Assembly (NCBI GenBank): GCA_015493615.1
Contig: WGCV01000020.1
Location: forward strand, 1 to 55,240
Source of the DNA: Melioribacteraceae bacterium
GTDB lineage: Bacteria; Bacteroidota; Ignavibacteria; Ignavibacteriales; Melioribacteraceae
Reading direction: 5' to 3'
Length of the DNA: 55,240 nucleotides
The notes under the pieces are model-generated. The model saw nothing but the letters and a program-made list of their open reading frames with translations, did not search any database and was not told where the DNA came from. A program made the translations under genes and the position numbers. Below are positions 44,617-52,758 of the stretch, piece after piece; the stretch's first letter is position 1; every line of letters starts with the position of its first letter.

Positions 44617-46821
44617 TTGCGAATCATTGCTTGCCAGAACAACTTCGCTAAAACTCGGAATATTAACCCATAATTCATCGTTCCCTGCGTCATAATTCAT
44701 TGTTCCAAAAGAAGTAAAACTTCCGGAGCCTTCTTCGCTTCTTTTATAAAGAACTATTGTTGCGGTTGAAGGGTTGCTTATTCCGTCTAACTCGCTTGCC
44801 TTAAATCTTATTTCGGTTGCGCCTCCAAAGCTAATAGTCCCTCCGTCAATAACCCAACGATACTCGGAGATATTGGATTCCGAAATACCGGAAATATGCG
44901 CGGGGGGGTTATTATATTTTTTTACCGTAACATTGCTGGCTGAAGTAACTCCAATAAAATTAATCCTTACTGATGTATTGGTAAAAGTATAAGAATTATC
45001 CCCTAAAGCAACGCTGGCTGTATAACTTCCCGCAGGAACCGGAATGAAAGTATGGGAGCCAAGGTCGTCAACATTATCCTGATCATATAAATCCCATTCA
45101 GTATCCAAGGTAGTAAAAGCTCCGGATCCTGTTCCGCTCGGATTTGTTCTTACTCCGACTGCGACATTTGACTTGCGACGCAAAGTTTTATTTGCAGTTG
45201 AATAAGAACCGCTTGTCCACGCGCTGCCTGGATCGTCGCCGATAACGCCAAAAATATCGACATATTTATTTGTATTTGTATTATAAATCGCAATTGCATC
45301 GTCCCCGTTGAAATTACAAACGGAACTGTTAATAACCGTTCCCGAGTATATTGTTGCCGATGAATTTGCAAGAACTAAAGTCGAACCATCGGCAAGAGTT
45401 CCGGAAAGATTCTCGGTATTGGACGCGGAAGAAGCTCCATTTGAATAAAGTCTTACTTCATAATTTGTTAAATCTACATCGGCGCCTGTCCCATTATAAA
45501 TTTCAATATATTTGTTATTGGCGCTTCCTTCCACATATTCGGAAATAAATAAATCAGTCGCGCCTTTCGGAGCTGCGCCCGTAGTCGCATTTGCGCTCGG
45601 TACCGTACCGTCTGTTTTGTAATCGATATGAGAACCGGAATTTGTGTAAGGATAAATTTTGAAATAGTAAATAGTTGAAGCCGAAAGCCCTGTCCAAGAA
45701 TAAAAACTTGTTCCGTGCGACACATTTACCGCGCCTGAACCATCGGAAAGATCCGTGTCGTCCGATTCATCCGTTCCGTCTGACGGATCCGTAATGTTAT
45801 CCGCAGTTGAAGCTTTAATTAAATATCCGTCGGGAGCGACCGCGCCGTCGTTTTCCGTCCAGCTTAAATTAATTTGGGAAGAACCGGAAGCCAAAGCGGC
45901 AAATCCCGTAACATGATTCGAAGGCTCTTCTTTTGCAGTTGTAGCGTTTGTTACAACGCCCGAAGAATAATTGCTTGATCCGTCAACGGACCATGCTTTG
46001 TAGTAATATGTTGTGTTAGGTGTTAAACCGGAATGATTATAGGAAACATTCGCTCCGTTGTATATCACCGTTCCGCCGCCCGTAATTGTACTTCCGGCAG
46101 TATAAGTAGAACCGTCTGTCGGAGTACCGAAACTATTTGTCGTGTTATATGCAAGCATTACGTTATCGCCGCTGGAATTTTTATCCCAAGACAAATCAAT
46201 GTTATCGCTACCCCCGGCTGAAGCGGAAAAATTGGAAGGATTAACAATGCCGCCGGAAACTACTCCAGAAATTTTAAAATTATCAAAACCTCCGTAATCA
46301 GAGCCATTCTGTTTAACACTTACTACAATATAAACATTACTTGTGCCATCGGGGACATTAATACTGACCGTTCCGTTTTGATTTAGATTACTCGCTCCAT
46401 CGACTAATAGCACTTCGCCTTGACTTGTACTATTAAAAAATGCTTCATATTTAATATCATCGCCAGTATCATATCCGTTGACTTCATAATCAAAACTTAA
46501 AACCACATCGGAATACGAAGAAATATCCACATTGGAAAATGTAATAGTTCCCCAATCAGCAGTACCATTTGGGGAATTTAAATCCTCTATTCCCCAAAAC
46601 TTTATTCCTTCCGATGGAATAGTTGAGAAATCATGAAATGTACTATCAACAACTGCCCAAACATCTCCATTTGAATTAAAAGTAGCCGGGTTTACAGTAT
46701 AGCTCCAAGTATCATTTGCAGTTCCTTCAAATCCTTGGAATTTAATAGTTGTTTGTCCCTTAATTAAAATCGGAATGGTAAAAACAATCAACAATAACGA
46801 ATAAAAAACATTCTTCCTCAT
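44050..46821 (-). CDS. Large multidomain secreted protein with lamin-tail and T9SS sorting domains
   Basis: This 923-residue protein has a signal peptide (LLLIVFTIPILIKG). The first 180 residues form a jelly-roll module (FQGFEGTANDTWSY ... GGFDNFKISG). Two FN3 domains follow (NPSNFSASAGGSDNIDLSW, then VTGFAALASGSSQINLSW). A lamin-tail domain comes next (LFISEYVEGSANNKYIEIYN ... FNGDDAIAIYN). A further beta-rich stretch precedes the shared FN3-like plus T9SS end. Lamin-tail modules of this kind are common in secreted nucleases and adhesins. No catalytic motif is visible, so a surface binding role is my best guess. Confidence 0.88.
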   Translation of the reverse strand: MRKNVFYSLLLIVFTIPILIKGQTTIKFQGFEGTANDTWSYTVNPATFNSNGDVWAVVDSTFHDFSTIPSEGIKFWGIEDLNSPNGTADWGTITFSNVDISSYSDVVLSFDYEVNGYDTGDDIKYEAFFNSTSQGEVLLVDGASNLNQNGTVSINVPDGTSNVYIVVSVKQNGSDYGGFDNFKISGVVSGGIVNPSNFSASAGGSDNIDLSWDKNSSGDNVMLAYNTTNSFGTPTDGSTYTAGSTITGGGTVIYNGANVSYNHSGLTPNTTYYYKAWSVDGSSNYSSGVVTNATTAKEEPSNHVTGFAALASGSSQINLSWTENDGAVAPDGYLIKASTADNITDPSDGTDESDDTDLSDGSGAVNVSHGTSFYSWTGLSASTIYYFKIYPYTNSGSHIDYKTDGTVPSANATTGAAPKGATDLFISEYVEGSANNKYIEIYNGTGADVDLTNYEVRLYSNGASSASNTENLSGTLADGSTLVLANSSATIYSGTVINSSVCNFNGDDAIAIYNTNTNKYVDIFGVIGDDPGSAWTSGSYSTANKTLRRKSNVAVGVRTNPSGTGSGAFTTLDTEWDLYDQDNVDDLGSHTFIPVPAGSYTASVALGDNSYTFTNTSVRINFIGVTSASNVTVKKYNNPPAHISGISESNISEYRWVIDGGTISFGGATEIRFKASELDGISNPSTATIVLYKRSEEGSGSFTSFGTMNYDAGNDELWVNIPSFSEVVLASNDSQLPVELKSFTASVKGNNVELNWVTATEVNNYGFQVERKKMQGESGWKEIGFVQGHGNSNSTKYYSYIDNPFGKGSYSYRLKQIDLDGAFKYSDIVSVDLGSITKFALKQNYPNPFNPTTEISFDVPKESTVKLSVYNTLGQKVADLLNEKLSAGTHRVKFDGSNLTSGIYFYKMQSAGFTSIKKMILMK

Positions 46822-47684
46822 AGCATTTTCCTCATATTTATTAGCGCTCTGACAGATATTAGTTTTGTGAATTTTTTATTACTCCTTTTAAAGTTTAATA
46901 CTATTTTCAAATAATTGCAAATTAATTTTTTTAAAAAGAAATTCCGGAGCATATATTCTATTTTATCAAGGAAAAACGGGAAGGCATAATTAAATCCAAA
47001 ATTATCATTTGACATTTTTTTCTCCCTCGTTCAATAAATGAACGGCAATTCAAAATTCATAATCCGCAATTTAGGTTCTTATAAGAAAATTCGTATTATC
47101 TTTAGCGGAATATTTTTCAAGTACTCTAAAGCGCTTTAGTAGTAAGGTTTTTAGAGATTCTATTTCCCGTTCAATTTTTCGTCTTTTGGGTTCTACAAAT
47201 ATAAAATAAATTGAACAGCGTTCGTAGTTCTCGTGATTTGGGGATATGCATTATCTGTAGGTTTCACACATAGTTATTGTAGATTAAGGCGCTTCGCGCT
47301 TTTAAAAGGGAATGTTGTATTTCTGAATCTCGCGGTTCGCAAAAACCGAAACCGAACAAACTAACTGCGAAGCAGTTGAATTCACAATAGCCCCGAATTT
47401 AATTCGGGGTAAATGAAAGAAAGGAGAAATGCCAACTGCGAAGCAGTTGAATTGACACAAACACTCTTTCCTTATTATTTATATTGCGTTATCTTTGGCG
47501 AAATATTTTTCAAACACTATAAAGTCATTTATTTGTAGGGCTTTTAGAGATTGTTTTTTTATATTTTTTATTCCGGCTTGCCTAAGTTGGGTATCCAAAC
47601 TCCATTCATCTAAGAATCCAATATTCCGAATGTATTTGGGACGCTCCATTTTCTTGAACTTAACCGAACAGTTGCAAAAGGGAA
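46822..47684. other. Intergenic region with decayed repeat copies
   Basis: No gene is supported in 860 bases. It carries two copies of a coding-like repeat (47088-47205 and 47483-47600), and two occurrences of CTGCGAAGCAGTTGAATT (about 47368 and 47434). Reading frames in the minus strand here are fragments of the repeat. Confidence 0.55.
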
Positions 47685-49127
47685 TTACCGGCTGTCCTCT
47701 TCCCCGCACAACTCATCTTTTATATCAAGAAGATATGCTTTTGCAGCTTCGTAATTGTTTTCTATTTTCCCTTCAAGTATGGCTTCTTCTATTTTAGATT
47801 TGACAATTCCGACTTTTCTGGAGGGTTTAAGACCGCATATTTCCATTATTTCGTCGCCCCGAACAGGCGACTGAAAGGCGCGAAGTTTATCTTTTTCGCG
47901 TACATCCTGAACCTTCTGCATAACAATGTTGTAGTTGTTAAGGTAGCGCGCGACTTTCTTCATGTTTTTGCTTGTTATGTCTGCGCGGCAAAGCGTAATA
48001 AGGTCGTCGAGATCGTCTCCCGCTTTTACTATTAATCTGCGGATTGCAGAATCGGTAACCGTCTCCGAGACGAGCGCAATCGGGCGCAAGTGAAGGCGCA
48101 CAAGATTTTCCACATAAGGCGCATAGGTTAGCGGGAACTTCATCTTCTTAAAAATCGGCTTTACCATACGCGCGCCTAGTTCCTCGTGCCCGTGGAAAGT
48201 CCACCCGGTGCCTTCGACAAATCTTTTTGTCGCCGGTTTTGCAACGTCGTGCAGCAGCGCGGCAATGCGCAGCCAAAGGTTATCGCTCACCCTAGCAACA
48301 TTATCAACTACATCGCAAGTGTGAAAAAAAACATCCTTGTGATGAAAGTCCTTCCGCTGGTCAACTCCCGCAAGGTTAGCAATCTCCGGGAAGACAACCT
48401 CAAGCACTCCCGTTTCAAACATCAGCTTTAGTCCCACCGAAGGCTTCGGAGCCGACATTATTTTAAGAAATTCGTCTGTGATTCGCTCTTGAGTAATAAT
48501 TTCAAGCCGTTTGCGGTTTTCAATTATTCCTTCTTTTGTCTTATCGTCAATTGTAAAACCAAGTTGTGCGGCAAAACGAATAGCCCGCATAATTCTGAGC
48601 GGATCGTCGGAGAAAGTTATCGCCGGATCGAGAGGAGTTTTGATAATTTTCTTATCCAAATCTTCGAGTCCGTTAAAGTAATCTGTTATCTTTCCAAAAT
48701 CTTTACCGCTTACCGACGCCGCGAGAGTGTTGATTGTGAAATCCCTCCGCTTAATATCGTCTTCAAAAGTTCCCTTTTCCACAACCGGATTTCTGCTTTC
48801 GCGGCTGTACGATTCTCTCCTTGCCCCTACAAATTCAAGGTTTAACGAATTGTAGCGGAAATGCGCAGTGCCATAAGTCTTGAAAATATTAATCTGCTCG
48901 ATGCCCAGTTTTTCCGACAGAAGCTTCGCAAATTCGGGTCCGTCGCCGATTACCATAAAATCCATCTCCGTAAAAGGACGCTCGCGCTCAATCAGAACAT
49001 CGCGAATAAATCCGCCGACAAGGTAAACTTCCGTTCCGAGTTCGCCTGAAGTCTCTTTGAACTTGTCCCAAAAAGGATACTCATTTAATTTCGTTATTAA
49101 TTTATTTTCAGCTTCGTTTAATGTCAT
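47685..49127 (-). CDS. cca: tRNA nucleotidyltransferase / poly(A) polymerase with HD domain
   Basis: This 480-residue class II nucleotidyltransferase has the head motif VGGFIRDVLIERERPFTEMDFMV split here: GG near residue 38 and the catalytic DxD-type pair in MDFMV. RRDFTINTLA and DPLRIMRAIRFAAQLGF follow, as in CCA-adding enzymes. The C-terminal half has an HD phosphohydrolase domain (HHKDVFFHTCDVVDNV, LHDVAKPATK). It adds or repairs the 3' CCA of tRNAs. It starts 19 bases after the protease gene, in the same direction. Confidence 0.92.
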   Translation of the reverse strand: MTLNEAENKLITKLNEYPFWDKFKETSGELGTEVYLVGGFIRDVLIERERPFTEMDFMVIGDGPEFAKLLSEKLGIEQINIFKTYGTAHFRYNSLNLEFVGARRESYSRESRNPVVEKGTFEDDIKRRDFTINTLAASVSGKDFGKITDYFNGLEDLDKKIIKTPLDPAITFSDDPLRIMRAIRFAAQLGFTIDDKTKEGIIENRKRLEIITQERITDEFLKIMSAPKPSVGLKLMFETGVLEVVFPEIANLAGVDQRKDFHHKDVFFHTCDVVDNVARVSDNLWLRIAALLHDVAKPATKRFVEGTGWTFHGHEELGARMVKPIFKKMKFPLTYAPYVENLVRLHLRPIALVSETVTDSAIRRLIVKAGDDLDDLITLCRADITSKNMKKVARYLNNYNIVMQKVQDVREKDKLRAFQSPVRGDEIMEICGLKPSRKVGIVKSKIEEAILEGKIENNYEAAKAYLLDIKDELCGEEDSR

Positions 49128-49146
49128 TTTAATTTTTTCCGGTTTC

Positions 49147-51432
49147 CTACCAAATCTTAATTTTGTTCGCTAAATTTCTGTTTTTATAAAACCATTCGAC
49201 TTTGCTTTTAAGATTCAAAACAGCATAAGCTCCTATTGTCGAATCATTTATATTTATTTTATCAGAGTAATATTTTGCATTGTCAAAATCAATTTTTCTT
49301 AAAAAATATTTTGCGAGCAGATAATTCGTTTTAGAATCAAAATTGTTTTTCCCCTTTGCCGACAGAGATTTCAGCCGGTTTTCCTCGGCGTATGGAATTA
49401 GTCCGCGCAGAAAAACTTCATCGTTCGTTTTAAGATAAAGTTTTTTCAGCAGGAAGAATTTTTCCCGCCCGTTCGATTCGAGATACTTTACGGCGTATTT
49501 TCCTCCCTGCCGGATAAGCGCTTTGAAAAGGGCGGAAACTCCCCGATAGTAAAAAAAAGGAGATTCTTGTTCCAATTCGGTTAAAACTTTTTCCGCTTCG
49601 TTATACTTGGCGTTCAGAATATTAACTTGGGCAAAAAGGAGGAGAAAACGAAGTTCAAATGAAGATTTTTCAAACTTAATTTTAACGGAGTCGAGAAGAG
49701 AAAGCGCTTCTTCCTTTTTATTTTCTTCAAGGAGCGTATTTACAAGCCCGAAAAGAGCTTCCGGCGTTTGAAATCGTTCGAGCAAATCATAGTACGTTTT
49801 TTCCGTTACGTTAAATTCTTTATCCTTGAATTTGTTCTCGGCAAAGTTAATACGCGCGGCGACATAATGACGGCATCTTCGCTTAAAAACCGATTTACTC
49901 CCGAACAAAATTCTATAAATCTGCGAAGCAGGTTTTACCCTTACGGAATCGAGACTTTCCTTAAATCCATCTTCTACGCTTTTAAATTTCCTCCCGTAAA
50001 CTTCCGCAAAATTATCCGTAGAGTAATATTTTTTAAATTTAGTGAATCCGTATTCATTAATTAAATACTGAACAAACGCGCCGGCAAAAAGATAGCCGAA
50101 CGCGGGAGAACTATCGAAAAAACTTACTCCGGAAAAGAGTTTCTCCAAATTAATATTCACTCCATGTCGGTAAACTAATGCAGCCGCGCTTTTAATGGGA
50201 AGATTTAAGATATTATCTTCAACGGCAGCCGCAAAACCTTCAATTAAAGCGGGATTAAAATCTGCCGCCAGCTTTGCCGGACCGACTCCGAACTCCGCCG
50301 AAACAGCATGCGCCAGTTCGTGCTTAATTGTCGAGGACGCAGTGTTTCGCTCAATAAAAACAGTATGTTGCCACGGTTTGGAAACATCCGCCGCCGCGCT
50401 TCCGAACAATCTCGCTTTCTGTTTTGAACCGGAATAGATGTACGAATTTATCGGCAATGATATTTTTAACTTTGTGATTTTCTCAATCTCTGTCAGAAGA
50501 TACCGCTCTTCCATAGTTTTGAAAATAACTTCATTTTTATCTGCCGGATAAAAAAAACGTAATATTATTTTTTCTGTTTGAGAAGAGACAACAGTGTTGC
50601 TTTTTACCCTTGTAGCGTTTGTGTCAAAACCGAGAGAAGGTTTCAACAATATGACAAAGATTATAAAAATTCCTCCCCCGTAAATTAAGGACTTAATCCG
50701 GTATGTTTTGTAAGCCAAATAATAAACGACAGAAAAAATTACCAGGATGCTTAATCTGTAAAGAATTATTTTTTCCGTAACCGGAACAAATTCGTCATAA
50801 ATCGTTCCCGGGAAATAACCGAGCAATACGGAGTAGGAATAAATTTGAGGATAGAAATAAATTTCCATCAATGGAATAACGAGCAGAAGAAGAGTTACGG
50901 AAATGAAAAAAAAAGTTTTCCTCTTAATTCCCGCTTTGCCGAGAGCCAAGATAAACAATACCGAGTAAAAAAATGAAAACACCGAATAGAAAAAATAATA
51001 TTTTATCCCGAAAGCAAACGGGCAAGCCCCGCAACAATTAAACGCGAATGATACTATCGCCGGCGTTATCAATAAAAGAGAAAGATAAACCGGCTCGGAG
51101 GAAATAAAGTTATACAAACCGCATTCGTCGCTTCTTTTTCTTCTGCAAAAACTGATTACCGAAAACCCTCCGGCAAACCAAAGTAACAGTGAATTTACAA
51201 GAGCAAATTCATATCCGAACTCCGAAGTAAGGGGAAAAAGTTGAAGCGCTAAATCGGCTACAGCCAAAGCGGACAAAATAATGAGTCCGCTTTCACTTAA
51301 TTTGTAGAGACTTTTGCAAAACCTAAATTTGTTGTACCGAGTTCGCCACGGCGAAGATGCGGAACCGTCTGAAATATCTCTAAATTCGGTATAATTACCC
51401 GTTTTGAGATTCTTCACTTCGCTTCGCTCCAT
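49147..51432 (-). CDS. Membrane gluzincin-like protease with TPR-like tail; start lies in a miniature element
   Basis: This 761-residue protein has about seven membrane helices up to residue 265. A peptidase-like domain follows, with HELAH at 371-375 and Glu398 in LIEGFAAAVED, giving a HExxH-22-E gluzincin pattern. The last 250 residues are TPR-like. Residues 1-42 are translated from the miniature element at 51307-51468; the target duplication encodes Tyr43, and only from there is the sequence native. The ancestral start was probably TTG at 51482, one base after the murA stop, and that frame now meets a stop inside the element. So this gene may rely on the new ATG, or may be damaged. Family unknown beyond this. 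Confidence 0.72.
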   Translation of the reverse strand: MERSEVKNLKTGNYTEFRDISDGSASSPWRTRYNKFRFCKSLYKLSESGLIILSALAVADLALQLFPLTSEFGYEFALVNSLLLWFAGGFSVISFCRRKRSDECGLYNFISSEPVYLSLLLITPAIVSFAFNCCGACPFAFGIKYYFFYSVFSFFYSVLFILALGKAGIKRKTFFFISVTLLLLVIPLMEIYFYPQIYSYSVLLGYFPGTIYDEFVPVTEKIILYRLSILVIFSVVYYLAYKTYRIKSLIYGGGIFIIFVILLKPSLGFDTNATRVKSNTVVSSQTEKIILRFFYPADKNEVIFKTMEERYLLTEIEKITKLKISLPINSYIYSGSKQKARLFGSAAADVSKPWQHTVFIERNTASSTIKHELAHAVSAEFGVGPAKLAADFNPALIEGFAAAVEDNILNLPIKSAAALVYRHGVNINLEKLFSGVSFFDSSPAFGYLFAGAFVQYLINEYGFTKFKKYYSTDNFAEVYGRKFKSVEDGFKESLDSVRVKPASQIYRILFGSKSVFKRRCRHYVAARINFAENKFKDKEFNVTEKTYYDLLERFQTPEALFGLVNTLLEENKKEEALSLLDSVKIKFEKSSFELRFLLLFAQVNILNAKYNEAEKVLTELEQESPFFYYRGVSALFKALIRQGGKYAVKYLESNGREKFFLLKKLYLKTNDEVFLRGLIPYAEENRLKSLSAKGKNNFDSKTNYLLAKYFLRKIDFDNAKYYSDKININDSTIGAYAVLNLKSKVEWFYKNRNLANKIKIW

Positions 51433-51468
51433 TCAGAATGACATATTACGGGGTTTTGCAAAGACTTC
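51307..51468 (+). mobile_element. Miniature inverted-repeat element, copy 7, in the 5' end of the protease gene
   Basis: This 162-bp copy has ends GAGACTTTTGCAAAACC and (reverse complement) GAAGTCTTTGCAAAACC. A perfect 5-bp duplication TTGTA flanks it (51302-51306 and 51469-51473). It carries an extra TTCGCCACGGCGAA palindrome. Confidence 0.95.
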
Positions 51469-51483
51469 TTGTAAATATTCAAA

Positions 51484-52749
51484 TTAATATTCTTCCGTTT
51501 TTACTCTGACTATATCTGCGTTAAGCGCCTGAAGTTTTTCCTCGATTTTTTCATATCCGCGATCAAGATGATAAATGCGGAGAACTTCGGTCTTCCCTTC
51601 GGCAGCCAAACCTCCGAGCACCAATGAAGCCGAAGCGCGTAAATCGGTTGACATAACCTTTGCTCCTTTCAATTTACTAACACCTTGCACCATCGCAGTA
51701 TTTTCGATTAAATTAATCTTTGCGCCGAGCCGCCTTAATTCGGGAACATGTTTGAATCTGTCAAAGTAAATTCTGTCGGTAACTTGCGAATTCCCCTCCG
51801 CGAGCGTCATGTAAGCAAGCCACTGCGCCTGCAAGTCCGTCGGAAATCCGGGATAAACCGCAGTGGCTACATCAACCGGTTTAACGGCGGTCGATTCGGC
51901 GTCAACATAAACCGTGTTTTCGGAGAATGCGATATTTACTCCGCTCTCTTTCAGTTTGTCGTAAAGAATATCAAGGTGATTAATATTCCGGTATTTTACT
52001 TCAATTTTACTTTTAGTCATAGCCGCCGCAATCATTAAAGTACCGGCTTCTATTCTGTCGTCGATATTTTCACATTCGATTGGATGGAGCTCGTCAACGC
52101 CTTCAATTTCAATTGTTTTAGTGCCGATACCGTTTATCTTCGCGCCCATTTTTTTTAACGATTCGGCGAGCAAAGTTACTTCAGGCTCAATTGCGGCGTT
52201 TGAAATAAGCGTGGTTCCCTTTGCGAGAACCGCCGCCATTAATGCGTTCCCGGTCGCTCCCACGGATGAAATATCGAAAATAATTTTTGCGCCGTGCAAC
52301 CTCTTTGATTTTGCGATTATATATCCTTCCTCCAAATCCAATTGAGCGCCGAACTTCTTCATCGCTTCGAGGTGAAGATTTATCGGACGAGGTCCCCACG
52401 CGCATCCGCCGGGCAAGGAAACTTTGGCGTAACCGTATTTTGCCAGAAGAGGTCCGAGCACATATATTGACGCGCGCATCTTTTTTACATGCTCGTACGG
52501 CGCTTCCTGCGACGTAATACGGGAAGTATCGAGAATCAAATTGTTATTTTCAAACTCGGTCTCCGCGCCGATATGAGCAAGCAGTTTTTTCATCGTGAAA
52601 ATATCATTTACTTCAGGTACGTTTGTGAAAGTATTTTTTCCGTTGTTAAGCAATGACGCCGGCATTAAAACTAAAGCGGAGTTTTTTGCTCCGCTGACTT
52701 TTACACTGCCTGATAATTTTTTACCGCCGTGTATTATAAATTTTTCCAT
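51484..52749 (-). CDS. murA: UDP-N-acetylglucosamine 1-carboxyvinyltransferase
   Basis: This 421-residue enzyme adds enolpyruvate to UDP-GlcNAc, the first step of peptidoglycan synthesis. Motifs are VSGAKNSAL (Lys22, Asn23), MRAS near residue 91 and the loop LPGGCAWGPRPINLH. Cys116 is the residue that fosfomycin alkylates, so susceptibility is expected on that basis. The FPTDLQAQW and PELRRLGA stretches also fit. The loop reads CAWGPRP where many enzymes have CxIGxRP. The gene lies nine bases after the kinase gene and just ahead of the protease gene, so the three form one transcript. Confidence 0.95.
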   Translation of the reverse strand: MEKFIIHGGKKLSGSVKVSGAKNSALVLMPASLLNNGKNTFTNVPEVNDIFTMKKLLAHIGAETEFENNNLILDTSRITSQEAPYEHVKKMRASIYVLGPLLAKYGYAKVSLPGGCAWGPRPINLHLEAMKKFGAQLDLEEGYIIAKSKRLHGAKIIFDISSVGATGNALMAAVLAKGTTLISNAAIEPEVTLLAESLKKMGAKINGIGTKTIEIEGVDELHPIECENIDDRIEAGTLMIAAAMTKSKIEVKYRNINHLDILYDKLKESGVNIAFSENTVYVDAESTAVKPVDVATAVYPGFPTDLQAQWLAYMTLAEGNSQVTDRIYFDRFKHVPELRRLGAKINLIENTAMVQGVSKLKGAKVMSTDLRASASLVLGGLAAEGKTEVLRIYHLDRGYEKIEEKLQALNADIVRVKTEEY

Positions 52750-52758
52750 ATTCTCTTT

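Noticed and set aside
46818-47015. 65-codon frame before the 923-residue secreted protein
   Set aside because: AT-rich, no ribosome site, overlaps the true start of the next gene by four bases, and nothing resembles a known family.
47479-47709. 76-codon minus-strand frame overlapping the cca end
   Set aside because: Its second half is the decayed coding-like repeat, and no start signal is present. I keep it only as part of the repeat family.
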